From positions 1-64,000 of the forward strand of contig NZ_DASTBH010000122.1 in assembly GCF_035712165.1 (NCBI RefSeq): 64,000 nucleotides of DNA. Reading direction: 5' to 3'. This document shows, in pieces, positions 41,004-50,269 of the stretch. Both the position numbers and the translations under genes were made by a program. How positions within the stretch are numbered: the first letter of the stretch is position 1; the number at the start of each line of letters is the position of its first letter. The DNA is from DASYTH01 sp035712165. GTDB lineage: Bacteria; Actinomycetota; Actinomycetes; Mycobacteriales; Pseudonocardiaceae. The notes under the pieces are model-generated. The model was given only the letters and a program-made list of their open reading frames with translations, did not search any database and was not told where the DNA came from.

Positions 41004-42830
41004 ATGCGTAAGAGGCCCGTGAACCCGGCTGATCAGGTCGGGTTTCACCGCCTACCCTGGGACGAATTCGACGAGCTCGCCCAGGGGCGGACCGGCGTCG
41101 GCACGGTGCTTCGGCTGCGTGAGGCGGAACGGAGCCGGCGTCTGCTGCTGCTCTGGGGGCTGGTAGAGGGGACCAGTAAGAATCCGGAATCCGCCGGTCC
41201 ACTGCCCTCATTCGATGAGGCGTGGGAGTTGCTTTGCCGTGCGGAGGCGCGTTCACCGGCCGTCTTCAACGAGCTACTGTCGCATCCCTATACCGGGAGT
41301 TGGCTGGGCTACACGACCCGGCTCCTGATCAGTGGAACGGACGGCGTGTTTCCGCTATGGGTGCACTTGGGCCACCTGCATGCTCTCGCGGTTACAGTGG
41401 CGATCCGGTCCGGTATCGATTTCCAGATGGCCGTTCCGATGTGGTCGGGAAGGGTGATCCTGCCCGCGCTCGGTTCCGTTCAATTGACCGGTAGCCGCCA
41501 ATGGTCCACGGCCGACGTTCGCGGCGATAACGGTTGCGTGGATGTCAGTGGTGGCGCGGACCGGGTGCGCTTGCCGGATCCGCCGGACCTGGCAGCGCGA
41601 AGCTGGTGGCCGGTCCGCACCGTTGTCGCCCGGGAGGGATCGCACCGGCTCGTGGTGCGACTCGACGACGTCGACCCATACCGGGGCCTCTACGAGCCGA
41701 TTCCCGCGCAGCGGCTGTCCACTGTGGAGTTCGATGCGTGGCGGCGGCTCCTCGAGGATGCCTGGCGGCTGGTCGTTGATCGCCTCCCGGATCTCGCCGA
41801 CGCGCTGCCCGCGGGCCTGGACGCCATCGTGCCCAAGCCGAACGTGCCGTTCCGCAACCCCAGCGCGTCCACCGGAGAGGCCTTCGGGAGCGCGATCGTC
41901 GCCCGCCCAGGGGATGCCATCGAGCTGGCGGCCACGCTCATCCACGAGTTCCGGCACATCGTGCTCGGTGGCGTGTTGCACCTGATCGACCTCGATGACG
42001 ACGACCCGCGGGAGTATCACTATGTGCCGTGGCGGGATGATCCGCGCCCGCTCGGGCGCGTGATCCAGGGCCTGTACGCCTTCGCCGGGGTCACCGCGTT
42101 CTGGCGATCCCTCACCAGTGTCGAGGACCGGCCGCTGGCCCGGCGGGCCGCGTTCGAGTTCGCCTACTGGCGCGGGCAGACCTGGCGGGTCCTGACCGAG
42201 ATTCGCAACCACCCGAGCCTGACCCTGGCGGGCCGCAGATTTCTCGAAGGCATCGCATTCCAACTAGGCCCGTGGCGACGTGAGCCGGTAGCCGAGGACG
42301 TGGTCCGGCTCGCCGATGCGATCGCCGCGGACCACTATGCCGGCTGGCGAATTCGGCACCTGCGGCCCTCGGCCCGCATTGTCGGGGAACTGGCCCGGGC
42401 CTGGCTGGCCGGACACCCGCGTCCTGCCGGATTCGTACTCCCTCACGATCCGGAGCCGACTCCGGTGCCGGACGGAGCGTGGACACACGCGCGTACGGAC
42501 CTGATCCGGCTCACCGTCACCGACCCGAACCGGCTCAAACTGTCCCCGGAGCTACCGCAGGCGTCGTCGGCCGATCGTGCCCTTGCCAGCGGCAGGCTGG
42601 CCGAGGCTGCACGCGGATACCAGGCCGAACTGACGGCGGACCCGGACCTGCCTTCGGCATGGGTGGGTCTCGGTCTCGCGCTGCACGCGCAGGGAACCAG
42701 CCTCGCGGCGCGTGCCCTGCTCCATCACCCAGAACTGGTCCGCTGTGTGCACCGTGCTCTGCGGGCCGAGGCCGGGCAGGTTCCGAGCCCCCGCGCCCTC
42801 GCCGCGTGGATCGGGCAGTTCGCCGGCTGA
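41004..42830 (+). CDS. HExxH-motif peptide beta-hydroxylase (RiPP modification enzyme)
   Basis: A 608-residue protein of the HEXXH-motif putative peptide modification family (2-oxoglutarate HExxH-type beta-hydroxylase). The conserved metal motif is LIHEFRHIVLGG (about residues 312-323). Upstream segments HRLPWDEFDELAQG and EAWELLCRAEARSPAVFNELLSHPYTGSWL are the family's characteristic N-terminus, and the C-terminus carries TPR-like helices. These enzymes partner FxsA-type precursors and usually a radical SAM FxsB; none is seen here. ATG 41004 is the longest start and GTG 41019 has a slightly better AAGAGG. It is convergent with the FxsT-like gene, 26 bp away. Confidence 0.85.
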   Translation: MRKRPVNPADQVGFHRLPWDEFDELAQGRTGVGTVLRLREAERSRRLLLLWGLVEGTSKNPESAGPLPSFDEAWELLCRAEARSPAVFNELLSHPYTGSWLGYTTRLLISGTDGVFPLWVHLGHLHALAVTVAIRSGIDFQMAVPMWSGRVILPALGSVQLTGSRQWSTADVRGDNGCVDVSGGADRVRLPDPPDLAARSWWPVRTVVAREGSHRLVVRLDDVDPYRGLYEPIPAQRLSTVEFDAWRRLLEDAWRLVVDRLPDLADALPAGLDAIVPKPNVPFRNPSASTGEAFGSAIVARPGDAIELAATLIHEFRHIVLGGVLHLIDLDDDDPREYHYVPWRDDPRPLGRVIQGLYAFAGVTAFWRSLTSVEDRPLARRAAFEFAYWRGQTWRVLTEIRNHPSLTLAGRRFLEGIAFQLGPWRREPVAEDVVRLADAIAADHYAGWRIRHLRPSARIVGELARAWLAGHPRPAGFVLPHDPEPTPVPDGAWTHARTDLIRLTVTDPNRLKLSPELPQASSADRALASGRLAEAARGYQAELTADPDLPSAWVGLGLALHAQGTSLAARALLHHPELVRCVHRALRAEAGQVPSPRALAAWIGQFAG

Positions 42831-42856
42831 CCTGGGGGCGGGACAGAAATTTGCCG

Positions 42857-45800
42857 CTACATCAACATGGGATCGATGTCGCAGTTGGCGCGGGCAGCTT
42901 CGGCCGCCGCGATGGTGGCCGGATGCCTGTCGCCGAGAACTTTGCGATAGGTGGCGGTGGCTTCCTTTGCACGTGCCTGGGCGTCCTTGGTCCGGCCAAC
43001 GGCGCGCAGGTCGATGCTCAGGTTGAGCAGTGCCGCGATCGTCGTGGGGTGGTCGTTGCCGAGCACGCGACCGGCCCGATCGACGCTTTCCTCATCGAGG
43101 ACGCCCGCCGCCTCGGCCTCGCCAAGATCGATGAGGTCACTGGCCAGATTGATCGCCGCGACCACCGCATAGGGGTGGTCCGGACCCACCCTCGCGCGAA
43201 GCTGTTCCAGTGCGCGCTCGTCCAGTTCCCGTGCGCCGGCGGTGTCACCGAGCAACCGCAACGCCACGGCCAGGTCCACCATCGCCCCGAGAGTGTGCGG
43301 GTGATGCTCGCCCAGGATGCGGCGGTACCGCTCGAAGGTCTCCTCGCCCAGTTTTCGCGCCGCACGAAGGTCGCCCGAATGCCGAAGGTCGATCGAGTGC
43401 GCGAGCGCGGCCGCCATCGTGGTGGGGTGATCGTCGCCGTACCGAATCTGAAACTGGCGTAGCGCGGGTCCGGACAGGGGTAGTGCACGCGGGTGGTCGC
43501 CGTCCTTGCGGATGGCCACGGCAAGCAGGAACGAGGTGGTCCAGGTATCGATATGGTCCTCGCCGTACCGCTGCCACATGATGTCGACGAGCTTCTGCTG
43601 CTCGGCCCTGGCCCACAGGTACTCGCCGGCCTCGCGCCGGTCCACGATCGTCGCGCCGTACACGCTCAGGGTTCGTGGGTGGTGTAGGCCGAGAACCTCG
43701 ATCCTTCTCCGGTGCGTGTCCGCGTCCCACTGGGCCGCGGCCCGGTAGTCACCGGACAACCGCAGGCTCAGCGCGTGCTGGTAGGCGGCGTTGAGCGTTT
43801 CCGGATCGTCAGGCCCGAACAGCTTGCGGGCCTTCTCGTGGATTTCCTCGGTCAGCTTCCGGGACGCGGCGAAGTCGCCCTGGGCCCGCAGATCGATGGC
43901 CACGAGACCCTGAGCGCTCAGAGTCTCTTCGCTGGTCTCGCCGGATGCCTCGATGCGCAGTTTGAGGGTGCGTTTGTTCAGGTCGGCGGCTTCGGCGTAC
44001 CGGCCAACCCCCCAGAGGTACAGGCCCAGCCGGGAGGCGACGTCCATCGTCTGCGGGTGCGACTGGCCGAGCTTGGCGGTGAACCCCTCCAGAGCGCGCT
44101 GGGCGAGCGTGGTCGCTTCCTCGTGGTCGCCCCACTGGAAGAGATACCGCATGAGGTTGATGACCAGTTGACGGGCCCAGCTGTCGTCGCAGTCGATGAC
44201 GTCGGCGGCGTAGGCATGCGGCAGCAGTTCCCGGTAGCGCGGCCAATGCCGGCTTGACTCCGGATCGTTCGGGTCCAGGTTGGCAAGAAGCTGGTGTGCT
44301 CCGTGCCGCATCTGTGCCTGCAGCTGGGGTGAGGTGACCCGGTTGCGCAACACCAGCTGGACGAGTCGGTGCAGCTGAATGGTGTTGTTGCCGTGGTCGA
44401 TCTTTGCCAGTCCATACCGGTTGATGTCCCGGATTGCGCGGGCGAGCTGCATCGGGTCCCGGAGCGCGACATCCAGTTCGGGGGAGATGGCGATGCCCCG
44501 CACGCCGGTGAACAGGTCGCGCGTGATCGGGTCAGGTGAGAAGAAGGCACACAGATGCAGAATGTGGTGGGCGGCCGTGTTGCGCCGGAGCAGCTCATCG
44601 AACGATACGTTCCAGGCCGCCGCAACCGAAAGCTCGTAGTCCTGCGGCGCGGAGGTGTCCAGAATCTCGGCGACCTTCTCGTCGAACAGTCGCAGGTATT
44701 CCTGCACCTGCATGCCGGTCTCGGCGCGCCAGGCGGCGGCCTGCTCGATCGCGAGTGGCAGGTCGCCCAGTTTCTCTGCCAATAGGTCGGCTTCGCTGTC
44801 GCTGATTTCCGGCCCACGCCGGCGCAGCAACTCGATGCTTTCCTCGCGGCGGAATACCGACACTTCGAGCGGGCGGGCGATGCCGGCCCAGTCGGGATTA
44901 CGGGATGTGATGAGGATCTCGCCCGGACCGTTGCTGGGAAAGAATGGCCGGACTGTCTCCGGGCTTTCGGCCGCATCGAAGACCAGGAGCCATCTTCGGA
45001 ACGGCTGACCCACCCGGAGTGCTTCCCGGACCGCGGGAACGGCCGTGCTGGCTTCGGCATGGCCCGATAGTCGCAATTGCCTGGCCAGTTCGGTGAGCCC
45101 GGCCCTGATCTGAGTCGGCTCCGCGGCCGGAATCCACCAGATGACATCGTAATCCCGCAGGTGGCGATAGATGTACTCGACCGCCATCTGTGTCTTTCCG
45201 ATTCCGCCCATTCCGTGCAATGCGGCAGGCAACACGGCGGTAGTGCCGCCAGCCGTCAATCTTTGGCTCAAATTGTCGAGCAGGTCCGCTCTTCCGGTAA
45301 AATTTGGGTTACGCGGGGGGACGTTCCCCCAGATGGGTGGGACCTCGTCCGCGTGCCGCTCGCGCGACCTTCCAACACCCAATGCGGAAGCCGGGGGACC
45401 GGCATAAGGGTCGGGTGTCTCCGACGTGCTCGGCAGGGGCTCCAACGGCGGTCGGGAGTCCTCGGGGACCACCGTCGGTTCGCTTGGCGCGCTCGTCTGA
45501 TTCACAGGCGACATTGTGGCAGGGGAGTCAATAGTCGGCCCGTCAAGCCGGCGGGCGCGCGGGAGATATGGCCCGGTCAGGGCGCGCAGGACGATTTGCT
45601 CGTGCTGAACTTCCTTGAGCGTCGTTGTGGCGATGTCCGGATCCGGCGCGTTGTCCGGCTCCGCGATGGCGTCCCGCAGACGAGTCAGGCCGTGATGCCG
45701 GCCGGCGAAGCAGGCCGCAGCCACGCGAACGGCTGCGGCGGTGTCGGAGCGACGGCAGCCAGCGAGGAGTTTTTCTCTTATCGGGTTGGGAATATCGAAC

Positions 45801-47185
45801 GAGAGCGCATCCCAGGTGGACATTTTACTGTGGGTGTTCACCGGGTGGAGCAGGCCGCTGGTGAAAACCTCCGCGATATGTTCTGGGCCGGCTTCCGGAA
45901 TCAGCTGTGCTTGGAGGTGCCGGGCGACGGTCAGGCTGACCGGAACGGCGGCGAGGAGGGTGGCGAGCCGAAATGCCGGTGCAGACGCCGATCCGCGGAA
46001 TTCGTCAACCTGTTGCACCAGCGATATCTCGGAAAGGGGTTCGTCCGCGGCACTGCTGACCGTCGGTACATCTTGCGCAAGCAGTACTGGGCCAACGCGT
46101 TGATGATTGGTGTTCATCAGTAGTCCGGCCCACCACCGCAGCCAGCGGGGCCGCAGTTCCAGGACGGGGACGGGAATGCCTGTGTGATCAATATCCGGGG
46201 CATCGCCGTCAAGCCAGGTATCCAACCGTTCCCAGGTCCATCGCTTGTTCGGTTGCAGTTTCCTGGTCGCTCTCAGCCGGGCGGAATACACCGGAAGACC
46301 GACCCGCTGCCACAGGCGTTGCGGAAGCAGGTTGAGCACGGCGACCGGCATGACCTGTCCGCAGGCGGTCAGCAGTGGTCCGGCAAGCCCCTGGCGCCAG
46401 CAGGGGGCGACACCGTCGGTCACCACCATGACGATTCGGCGGCCGGAAGGATCCAGCAGTTCGGAAGGGCTCCTGACCGCTGCGCCGGCGGTGGCGCCGC
46501 GAAGCGTCGGTGGGACGGCCGGACCGGATTCGGGCGCGGTGGTGTCGAGCAGCCGGACCCGGATCGTTCGAAACGCGCCCACCTGTTCCAGCAAGGCGAT
46601 GAAAGCCGCGAGCCGGTGGCGCCACAACGCCATCGAGGGGCCGTCATCGACAACCAGGGTCAGGTCGAGGAACCGTTCGGTCTCGGGTCTGATCTCCGGC
46701 CACCACAGCCCGTCCTCGGCCGCGCGTTCGGCGGTGGCCACCTCGTCCAGAACCACGGCGTCTGGCCGCCAGGACCGCACCGTGCTTTTGAGCGGCCGTA
46801 GCGCCCGAATCACCCCAAGAGCGTCGGGCACCGTGGTGTTACCCGACAGGTTGGCCGGGCTGGGTAGCCGAAACAGGGGTGATGTCGCGGGTTGGCCGTC
46901 GGGGACGGGTTGTTCCGGCGCGGGGTCGGTCCCCGTCGCGGGTCCAGCCTCGGGCGGCGGAGCCGCTGAATCGGGCCGTTCGCCGGCCCCAACCGGCTCC
47001 GGCTGGGGCGTTGGCGGGTCCGCGGGCATCCGGTGCGTGGCCTGAGCCGGGCCGGGCTCCGGGCCTGGTCCGGTGACGGCTGTGAGCCACAGCGCATCGG
47101 CGAGTTCCCACGGATGCAGATCCGTGGCTGCTAGGCGGTCGGCACTCTCGCGGTCCGGGTCCGGCCGGTCTGACGTCGTGCCCAC
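42857..47185 (-). CDS. fxsT: FxSxx-COOH-system protein: vWA-like domain, NB-ARC ATPase and TPR array
   Basis: A 1442-residue STAND protein. After a disordered Pro-rich stretch, a vWA-like (SAV_2336-type) domain at about residues 110-350 has LTLVVDDGPSM in place of a full MIDAS. The NB-ARC module follows PPIWGNVPPRNPNFTGR (about 625), with P-loop HGMGGIGKTQMA (about 657), RWLLVFDAAE (about 733), ILITSRNPDW, LGDLPLAIEQ and an MHD-like IQLHRLV (about 930). From about 1000 to the end there are TPR_12-type repeats with recurrent HPxT. The GTG at 47185 is 1 nt past the MoxR stop. It is likely a sensor and signalling ATPase that couples TPR recognition to an effector. Confidence 0.88.
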   Translation of the reverse strand: MGTTSDRPDPDRESADRLAATDLHPWELADALWLTAVTGPGPEPGPAQATHRMPADPPTPQPEPVGAGERPDSAAPPPEAGPATGTDPAPEQPVPDGQPATSPLFRLPSPANLSGNTTVPDALGVIRALRPLKSTVRSWRPDAVVLDEVATAERAAEDGLWWPEIRPETERFLDLTLVVDDGPSMALWRHRLAAFIALLEQVGAFRTIRVRLLDTTAPESGPAVPPTLRGATAGAAVRSPSELLDPSGRRIVMVVTDGVAPCWRQGLAGPLLTACGQVMPVAVLNLLPQRLWQRVGLPVYSARLRATRKLQPNKRWTWERLDTWLDGDAPDIDHTGIPVPVLELRPRWLRWWAGLLMNTNHQRVGPVLLAQDVPTVSSAADEPLSEISLVQQVDEFRGSASAPAFRLATLLAAVPVSLTVARHLQAQLIPEAGPEHIAEVFTSGLLHPVNTHSKMSTWDALSFDIPNPIREKLLAGCRRSDTAAAVRVAAACFAGRHHGLTRLRDAIAEPDNAPDPDIATTTLKEVQHEQIVLRALTGPYLPRARRLDGPTIDSPATMSPVNQTSAPSEPTVVPEDSRPPLEPLPSTSETPDPYAGPPASALGVGRSRERHADEVPPIWGNVPPRNPNFTGRADLLDNLSQRLTAGGTTAVLPAALHGMGGIGKTQMAVEYIYRHLRDYDVIWWIPAAEPTQIRAGLTELARQLRLSGHAEASTAVPAVREALRVGQPFRRWLLVFDAAESPETVRPFFPSNGPGEILITSRNPDWAGIARPLEVSVFRREESIELLRRRGPEISDSEADLLAEKLGDLPLAIEQAAAWRAETGMQVQEYLRLFDEKVAEILDTSAPQDYELSVAAAWNVSFDELLRRNTAAHHILHLCAFFSPDPITRDLFTGVRGIAISPELDVALRDPMQLARAIRDINRYGLAKIDHGNNTIQLHRLVQLVLRNRVTSPQLQAQMRHGAHQLLANLDPNDPESSRHWPRYRELLPHAYAADVIDCDDSWARQLVINLMRYLFQWGDHEEATTLAQRALEGFTAKLGQSHPQTMDVASRLGLYLWGVGRYAEAADLNKRTLKLRIEASGETSEETLSAQGLVAIDLRAQGDFAASRKLTEEIHEKARKLFGPDDPETLNAAYQHALSLRLSGDYRAAAQWDADTHRRRIEVLGLHHPRTLSVYGATIVDRREAGEYLWARAEQQKLVDIMWQRYGEDHIDTWTTSFLLAVAIRKDGDHPRALPLSGPALRQFQIRYGDDHPTTMAAALAHSIDLRHSGDLRAARKLGEETFERYRRILGEHHPHTLGAMVDLAVALRLLGDTAGARELDERALEQLRARVGPDHPYAVVAAINLASDLIDLGEAEAAGVLDEESVDRAGRVLGNDHPTTIAALLNLSIDLRAVGRTKDAQARAKEATATYRKVLGDRHPATIAAAEAARANCDIDPMLM

Positions 47186-47186
47186 G

Positions 47187-48287
47187 TCACCGCACCGGGT
47201 CGTGATCGAGCCTGCGCCACAGGGCGTTGATGAGATGCGGCCAGGTCGGGTCGCTCTCGCTGTAGGCGCCCGAGGTGGCGAGGTACACCGCGTCGAGCAG
47301 GCGATCGGCGGGCAGGCCGCCGCTGGTCGCGCTCCGCTCCACGAACTCGGCCACCAGGCGGTCCCGGTGTTCGCCGCGCTCGTCGAGCACATGGTTGGCA
47401 ACCATGGCCGCGAGCATGTTGGCGTCCGGATCGCGCATTTCAAGGCGCAGGCACCGGCGGAGGAACGCCTCAGGAAATTCCCGCTCGCCATTGCTGGTAA
47501 TGACGATCAGTGGAAATTCGCGACAACGCACCCGGCCATCGCGGATGACGGCCGTTCGTCCGGGATCGGAGGTGAATACCTCCACTTCTCGACTCCGGCT
47601 ACGAATTCTTTCCAGCTCGTCAATGACGAACTCGCCGTCCTCCAGCGCACCGAGGAGATCATTCGGTAGGTCTGCCTCGCTCTTGTCCAGCTCATCGATG
47701 AGAAGCACCCGGGGCAGCTTGGTGGGCAGCAACGCGGTGCCCAGTGGGCCGAGCCGGATGAATTCCCCGACGGACTGTTCCGTTGCCGGCGGACCGGTGT
47801 TGCCGGCCAGGCGGGCGGCGGTCGCCTGCGCCCGGCCGATGGCGTCGTACCCGTACTGGCCGTTCTTCAGCGTGGTGTGGCTGGTGATGGGCCAACGCAG
47901 CACCCGCCCCAGCCGTAACTCCCTGGCGATCTGCCAGGCCAGGCTGGACTTGCGGGTGCCGGGACGTCCGGTGACCAGCAGCGGCCTGCGCAGATACAGC
48001 GCCGCGTTCACCATGTTCACTTCGTGGGTGTCGACGTCGCGCTCGGTCAGATGGCACTCCACACCGAGCCGGCGGTCCTCGTCGCCGTCGTCCTCGGGTG
48101 GTGTGTCGGTGTCCGGCAATGGCCCGCCCCGGAACTTCCGCCAGGGCGGTGGGGGCGGCAGCAGTTCGGCCAGGGCAATGTCGTGTATGGGTCGCCCCGT
48201 GCCGCGGTAGATCCACCAGTCCGGCGTGACAACGGGGGGAGCGCGCCACTCCAGTCGGTCCCCGTCGGTGCGATCATTTGCGCTCAT
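47187..48287 (-). CDS. MoxR-type AAA+ ATPase of a VMAP/FxSxx locus
   Basis: A 366-residue AAA ATPase. Walker A is TGRPGTRKSS (about residue 115), Walker B LLIDELDKS (about 190), sensor 1 ITSNGEREF (about 250), and the Arg-finger region AFLRRCLRL (about 262). The WRAPPWW-type N-terminus (EWRAPPVVTPDWWIYRGTG) is the characteristic leader of SAV_2336-associated ATPases. GGGGAATCGTG precedes ATG 48287. It sits between the cyclase-VMAP gene and the vWA/NB-ARC gene, with a stop-start gap of 1 nt to the latter. MoxR proteins act as chaperone-like motors for vWA proteins; here it probably remodels its neighbour. Confidence 0.9.
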   Translation of the reverse strand: MSANDRTDGDRLEWRAPPVVTPDWWIYRGTGRPIHDIALAELLPPPPPWRKFRGGPLPDTDTPPEDDGDEDRRLGVECHLTERDVDTHEVNMVNAALYLRRPLLVTGRPGTRKSSLAWQIARELRLGRVLRWPITSHTTLKNGQYGYDAIGRAQATAARLAGNTGPPATEQSVGEFIRLGPLGTALLPTKLPRVLLIDELDKSEADLPNDLLGALEDGEFVIDELERIRSRSREVEVFTSDPGRTAVIRDGRVRCREFPLIVITSNGEREFPEAFLRRCLRLEMRDPDANMLAAMVANHVLDERGEHRDRLVAEFVERSATSGGLPADRLLDAVYLATSGAYSESDPTWPHLINALWRRLDHDPVR

Positions 48288-48309
48288 CACGATTCCCCTC
48301 CGGCAGCTG

Positions 48310-50097
48310 CTACATTGCTGACCGGCCGAAGACGACCAGGCGGGTAGGATCGTCCCACAACAGTACCAGATTCTTGGTGATGTCGACGTTTGTGTCTTCG
48401 GACAATTGCATGAATGATCGTCGGCGAGACATCTGCGTCCTTGTTGGTAAGTCGGCCAATCCGTCCTCTTCGAGGAGCAACTCGACAACTTTCCGCAAAT
48501 CCGCGCCGGACGCCTCGGCATGCCAGATCACGACCGGCAGACCTGAATGCAGAGCTGCGGTCAGCTCGTCAAACCCGCCTTCGCTCAGCGGTTCCGGGCC
48601 GGGAGCCGCGCTGAGCACGGCGGAGACCCATTCCGGATCACTCAGGACCGCATCGATTCGATGCGGAAAGTCGGTGTCCGCAGGACGGCAATAGTGCACC
48701 CGGGCGGCGGAAGGATCCTGTTGCAATGATTGCCAACGATCCCGCCAGGCCCGGTGCAAACGCCGCGAGCTCATGCGCTCGAGTGACCGGAGCACGATGG
48801 GATAGTCCAGGCAAAGGGGGCGGGGGCTGCCAGAGTCGTGGTGCTTGCGCCAGAGATGGACCTGCAGATGCAGCAGCGACCGCGGCAGCACGATCTCCAA
48901 CGCTACCGAGGCGTTCTGGTCAGCCCACGCTTCCTCGGCTTCGACCACCACCCGATCGACGTCATATTCGACCCGGTCCTCGGTGGTGACGCCACCCTCG
49001 CTGCGGGTCGGCGGCCAGGTGCCCGGATCGTCCTGGCGCCAGTACGACAGGTGGTAACGCGTGGAGTCGAGCCGATCCGGCTCCAGCGCGATCATCAGAT
49101 GCAGCCGGGGAGCCGGCGGAATCGGAACGGCGTTGTTTCGCCGGGTTTGCAGCGCTTCCACCAACCGCAGCTGGACGGCCTGGGTGTCGATCCATTCGGT
49201 GAGCCGGGCCCTGGCGACCGGATCGAGCTGCTCGCACAGCAGCACCAGGAAGTACAGAGCGGGGGGAACTCCGTCAGGCTGGGCGTTGACGTCGGTGAGA
49301 TCGCGGAAGATTTCCCAGGCATCGTTCGAGGTCGGGATCGGTATCGTGGGACCGGCCGCCTTGCGCACGACCGTTGGCACATGCCGCACCGGTATTCCGG
49401 TGAGTAGGCCGCGCAGATGTTCCAGGACCGCGGCCGGCCACAGGTCCAGCACCTCGTCTCCGGACCGGGGCTGCGGGAGCCGCGACGCGCGGACGGCTAC
49501 CCCCGGGCCCATCGGTTGCACGTCCGGCAGCCGCAGCCAGGCTTCGGCCTTCAGGTTCTTGACCTCTACCGGGATTCGCCGGTACGCCGCCGGAAACGCC
49601 GCCGGGTCCTGGAGGATGACTTCGCGGTAGAACGAGTCCGACGCGATGTAGGCGACCACGCCGGCGGACCCGCGAAGAGCGGACTTCGCGGCAGCCGCAT
49701 CCACGATGCGCGCCGCGAAGTTGATCGCGGGACTGTCCGCTCCGTGCCTGGTTGTTCGTACGTCACCGGCATGCAACGCAACCCGGAGCTGGATGGCCGT
49801 CTTCACCGAGTGCAGATCGTTGAACCGGTGCAGCCCGGCCACCAACCGGTTGGGCAGCCGGTCGACCAATCTGATCTTGGGTACCGACGGCGGGATCAGG
49901 ATGAGGACTCCGTCACCGCGGTCGTGCCGCTCGCACGATCGCCACGGGATCGCGGATTCGGCGAATGCCTTGCTCAGCACCTGATACATGCCCTTGTGCA
50001 TCTCTGCGTGGTCGGCGGCGGTTCGTGCCGGATCGGTGAAGTTACTCATGTCAACGAGCAGGATCGTCCTGTGTCGTGCCGACGCCGCCTCCGGCAC
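48310..50097 (-). CDS. Class III nucleotide cyclase-like domain fused to VMAP-C
   Basis: A 595-residue protein. Residues about 8-185 form a class III nucleotidyl cyclase domain, with first metal Asp in ILLVDMSNF, second in HDRGDGVLILIPP, and transition-state Asn/Arg in INFAARIVDA. LRVALHAGDV is typical. A helical middle module (about 240-320) is followed by a C-terminal VMAP-C domain (about 330-595) with PRSLLHLQVHLWRKH, YPIVLRSLERM, RLHRAWRDRW and LPVVIWHAEASG. VMAP proteins are the third member of vWA-MoxR-VMAP conflict systems. The start is GTG 50097 after GGGGAGGTGGCTT. The MoxR gene follows 22 bp downstream. Confidence 0.82.
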   Translation of the reverse strand: MPEAASARHRTILLVDMSNFTDPARTAADHAEMHKGMYQVLSKAFAESAIPWRSCERHDRGDGVLILIPPSVPKIRLVDRLPNRLVAGLHRFNDLHSVKTAIQLRVALHAGDVRTTRHGADSPAINFAARIVDAAAAKSALRGSAGVVAYIASDSFYREVILQDPAAFPAAYRRIPVEVKNLKAEAWLRLPDVQPMGPGVAVRASRLPQPRSGDEVLDLWPAAVLEHLRGLLTGIPVRHVPTVVRKAAGPTIPIPTSNDAWEIFRDLTDVNAQPDGVPPALYFLVLLCEQLDPVARARLTEWIDTQAVQLRLVEALQTRRNNAVPIPPAPRLHLMIALEPDRLDSTRYHLSYWRQDDPGTWPPTRSEGGVTTEDRVEYDVDRVVVEAEEAWADQNASVALEIVLPRSLLHLQVHLWRKHHDSGSPRPLCLDYPIVLRSLERMSSRRLHRAWRDRWQSLQQDPSAARVHYCRPADTDFPHRIDAVLSDPEWVSAVLSAAPGPEPLSEGGFDELTAALHSGLPVVIWHAEASGADLRKVVELLLEEDGLADLPTRTQMSRRRSFMQLSEDTNVDITKNLVLLWDDPTRLVVFGRSAM

Positions 50098-50151
50098 AAG
50101 CCACCTCCCCAACACACCGGCGGCCGGGTCAGTCGGCCATGCCGCCGTTTG

Positions 50152-50157
50152 ATTATG
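50152..50157 (-). promoter_or_regulatory. Candidate -10 element of the VMAP operon
   Basis: CATAAT on the minus strand (5 of 6 to consensus) lies 55 bp before the GTG start of the cyclase-VMAP gene. No convincing -35 is present at 17 bp. The 172-bp interval to the next gene is otherwise featureless. Confidence 0.3.
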
Positions 50158-50269
50158 TGGCGGCGCTGCCGGACAGCACAGCACCACCGGTATCGTCAGG
50201 TAAAAGGGTGACTGGTTTCCGGCGCCTACTGTGTTGCTTTTGACACGGATATGCCCAGAATCGACACGA

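Noticed and set aside
13570..47400. Single TTGCCA/TGGCAA hexamers within genes (near 13576, 24208, 42586, 44280, 47395)
   Set aside because: They are unpaired and lie inside coding sequence; expected by chance at this frequency, so not added to the regulon sites.
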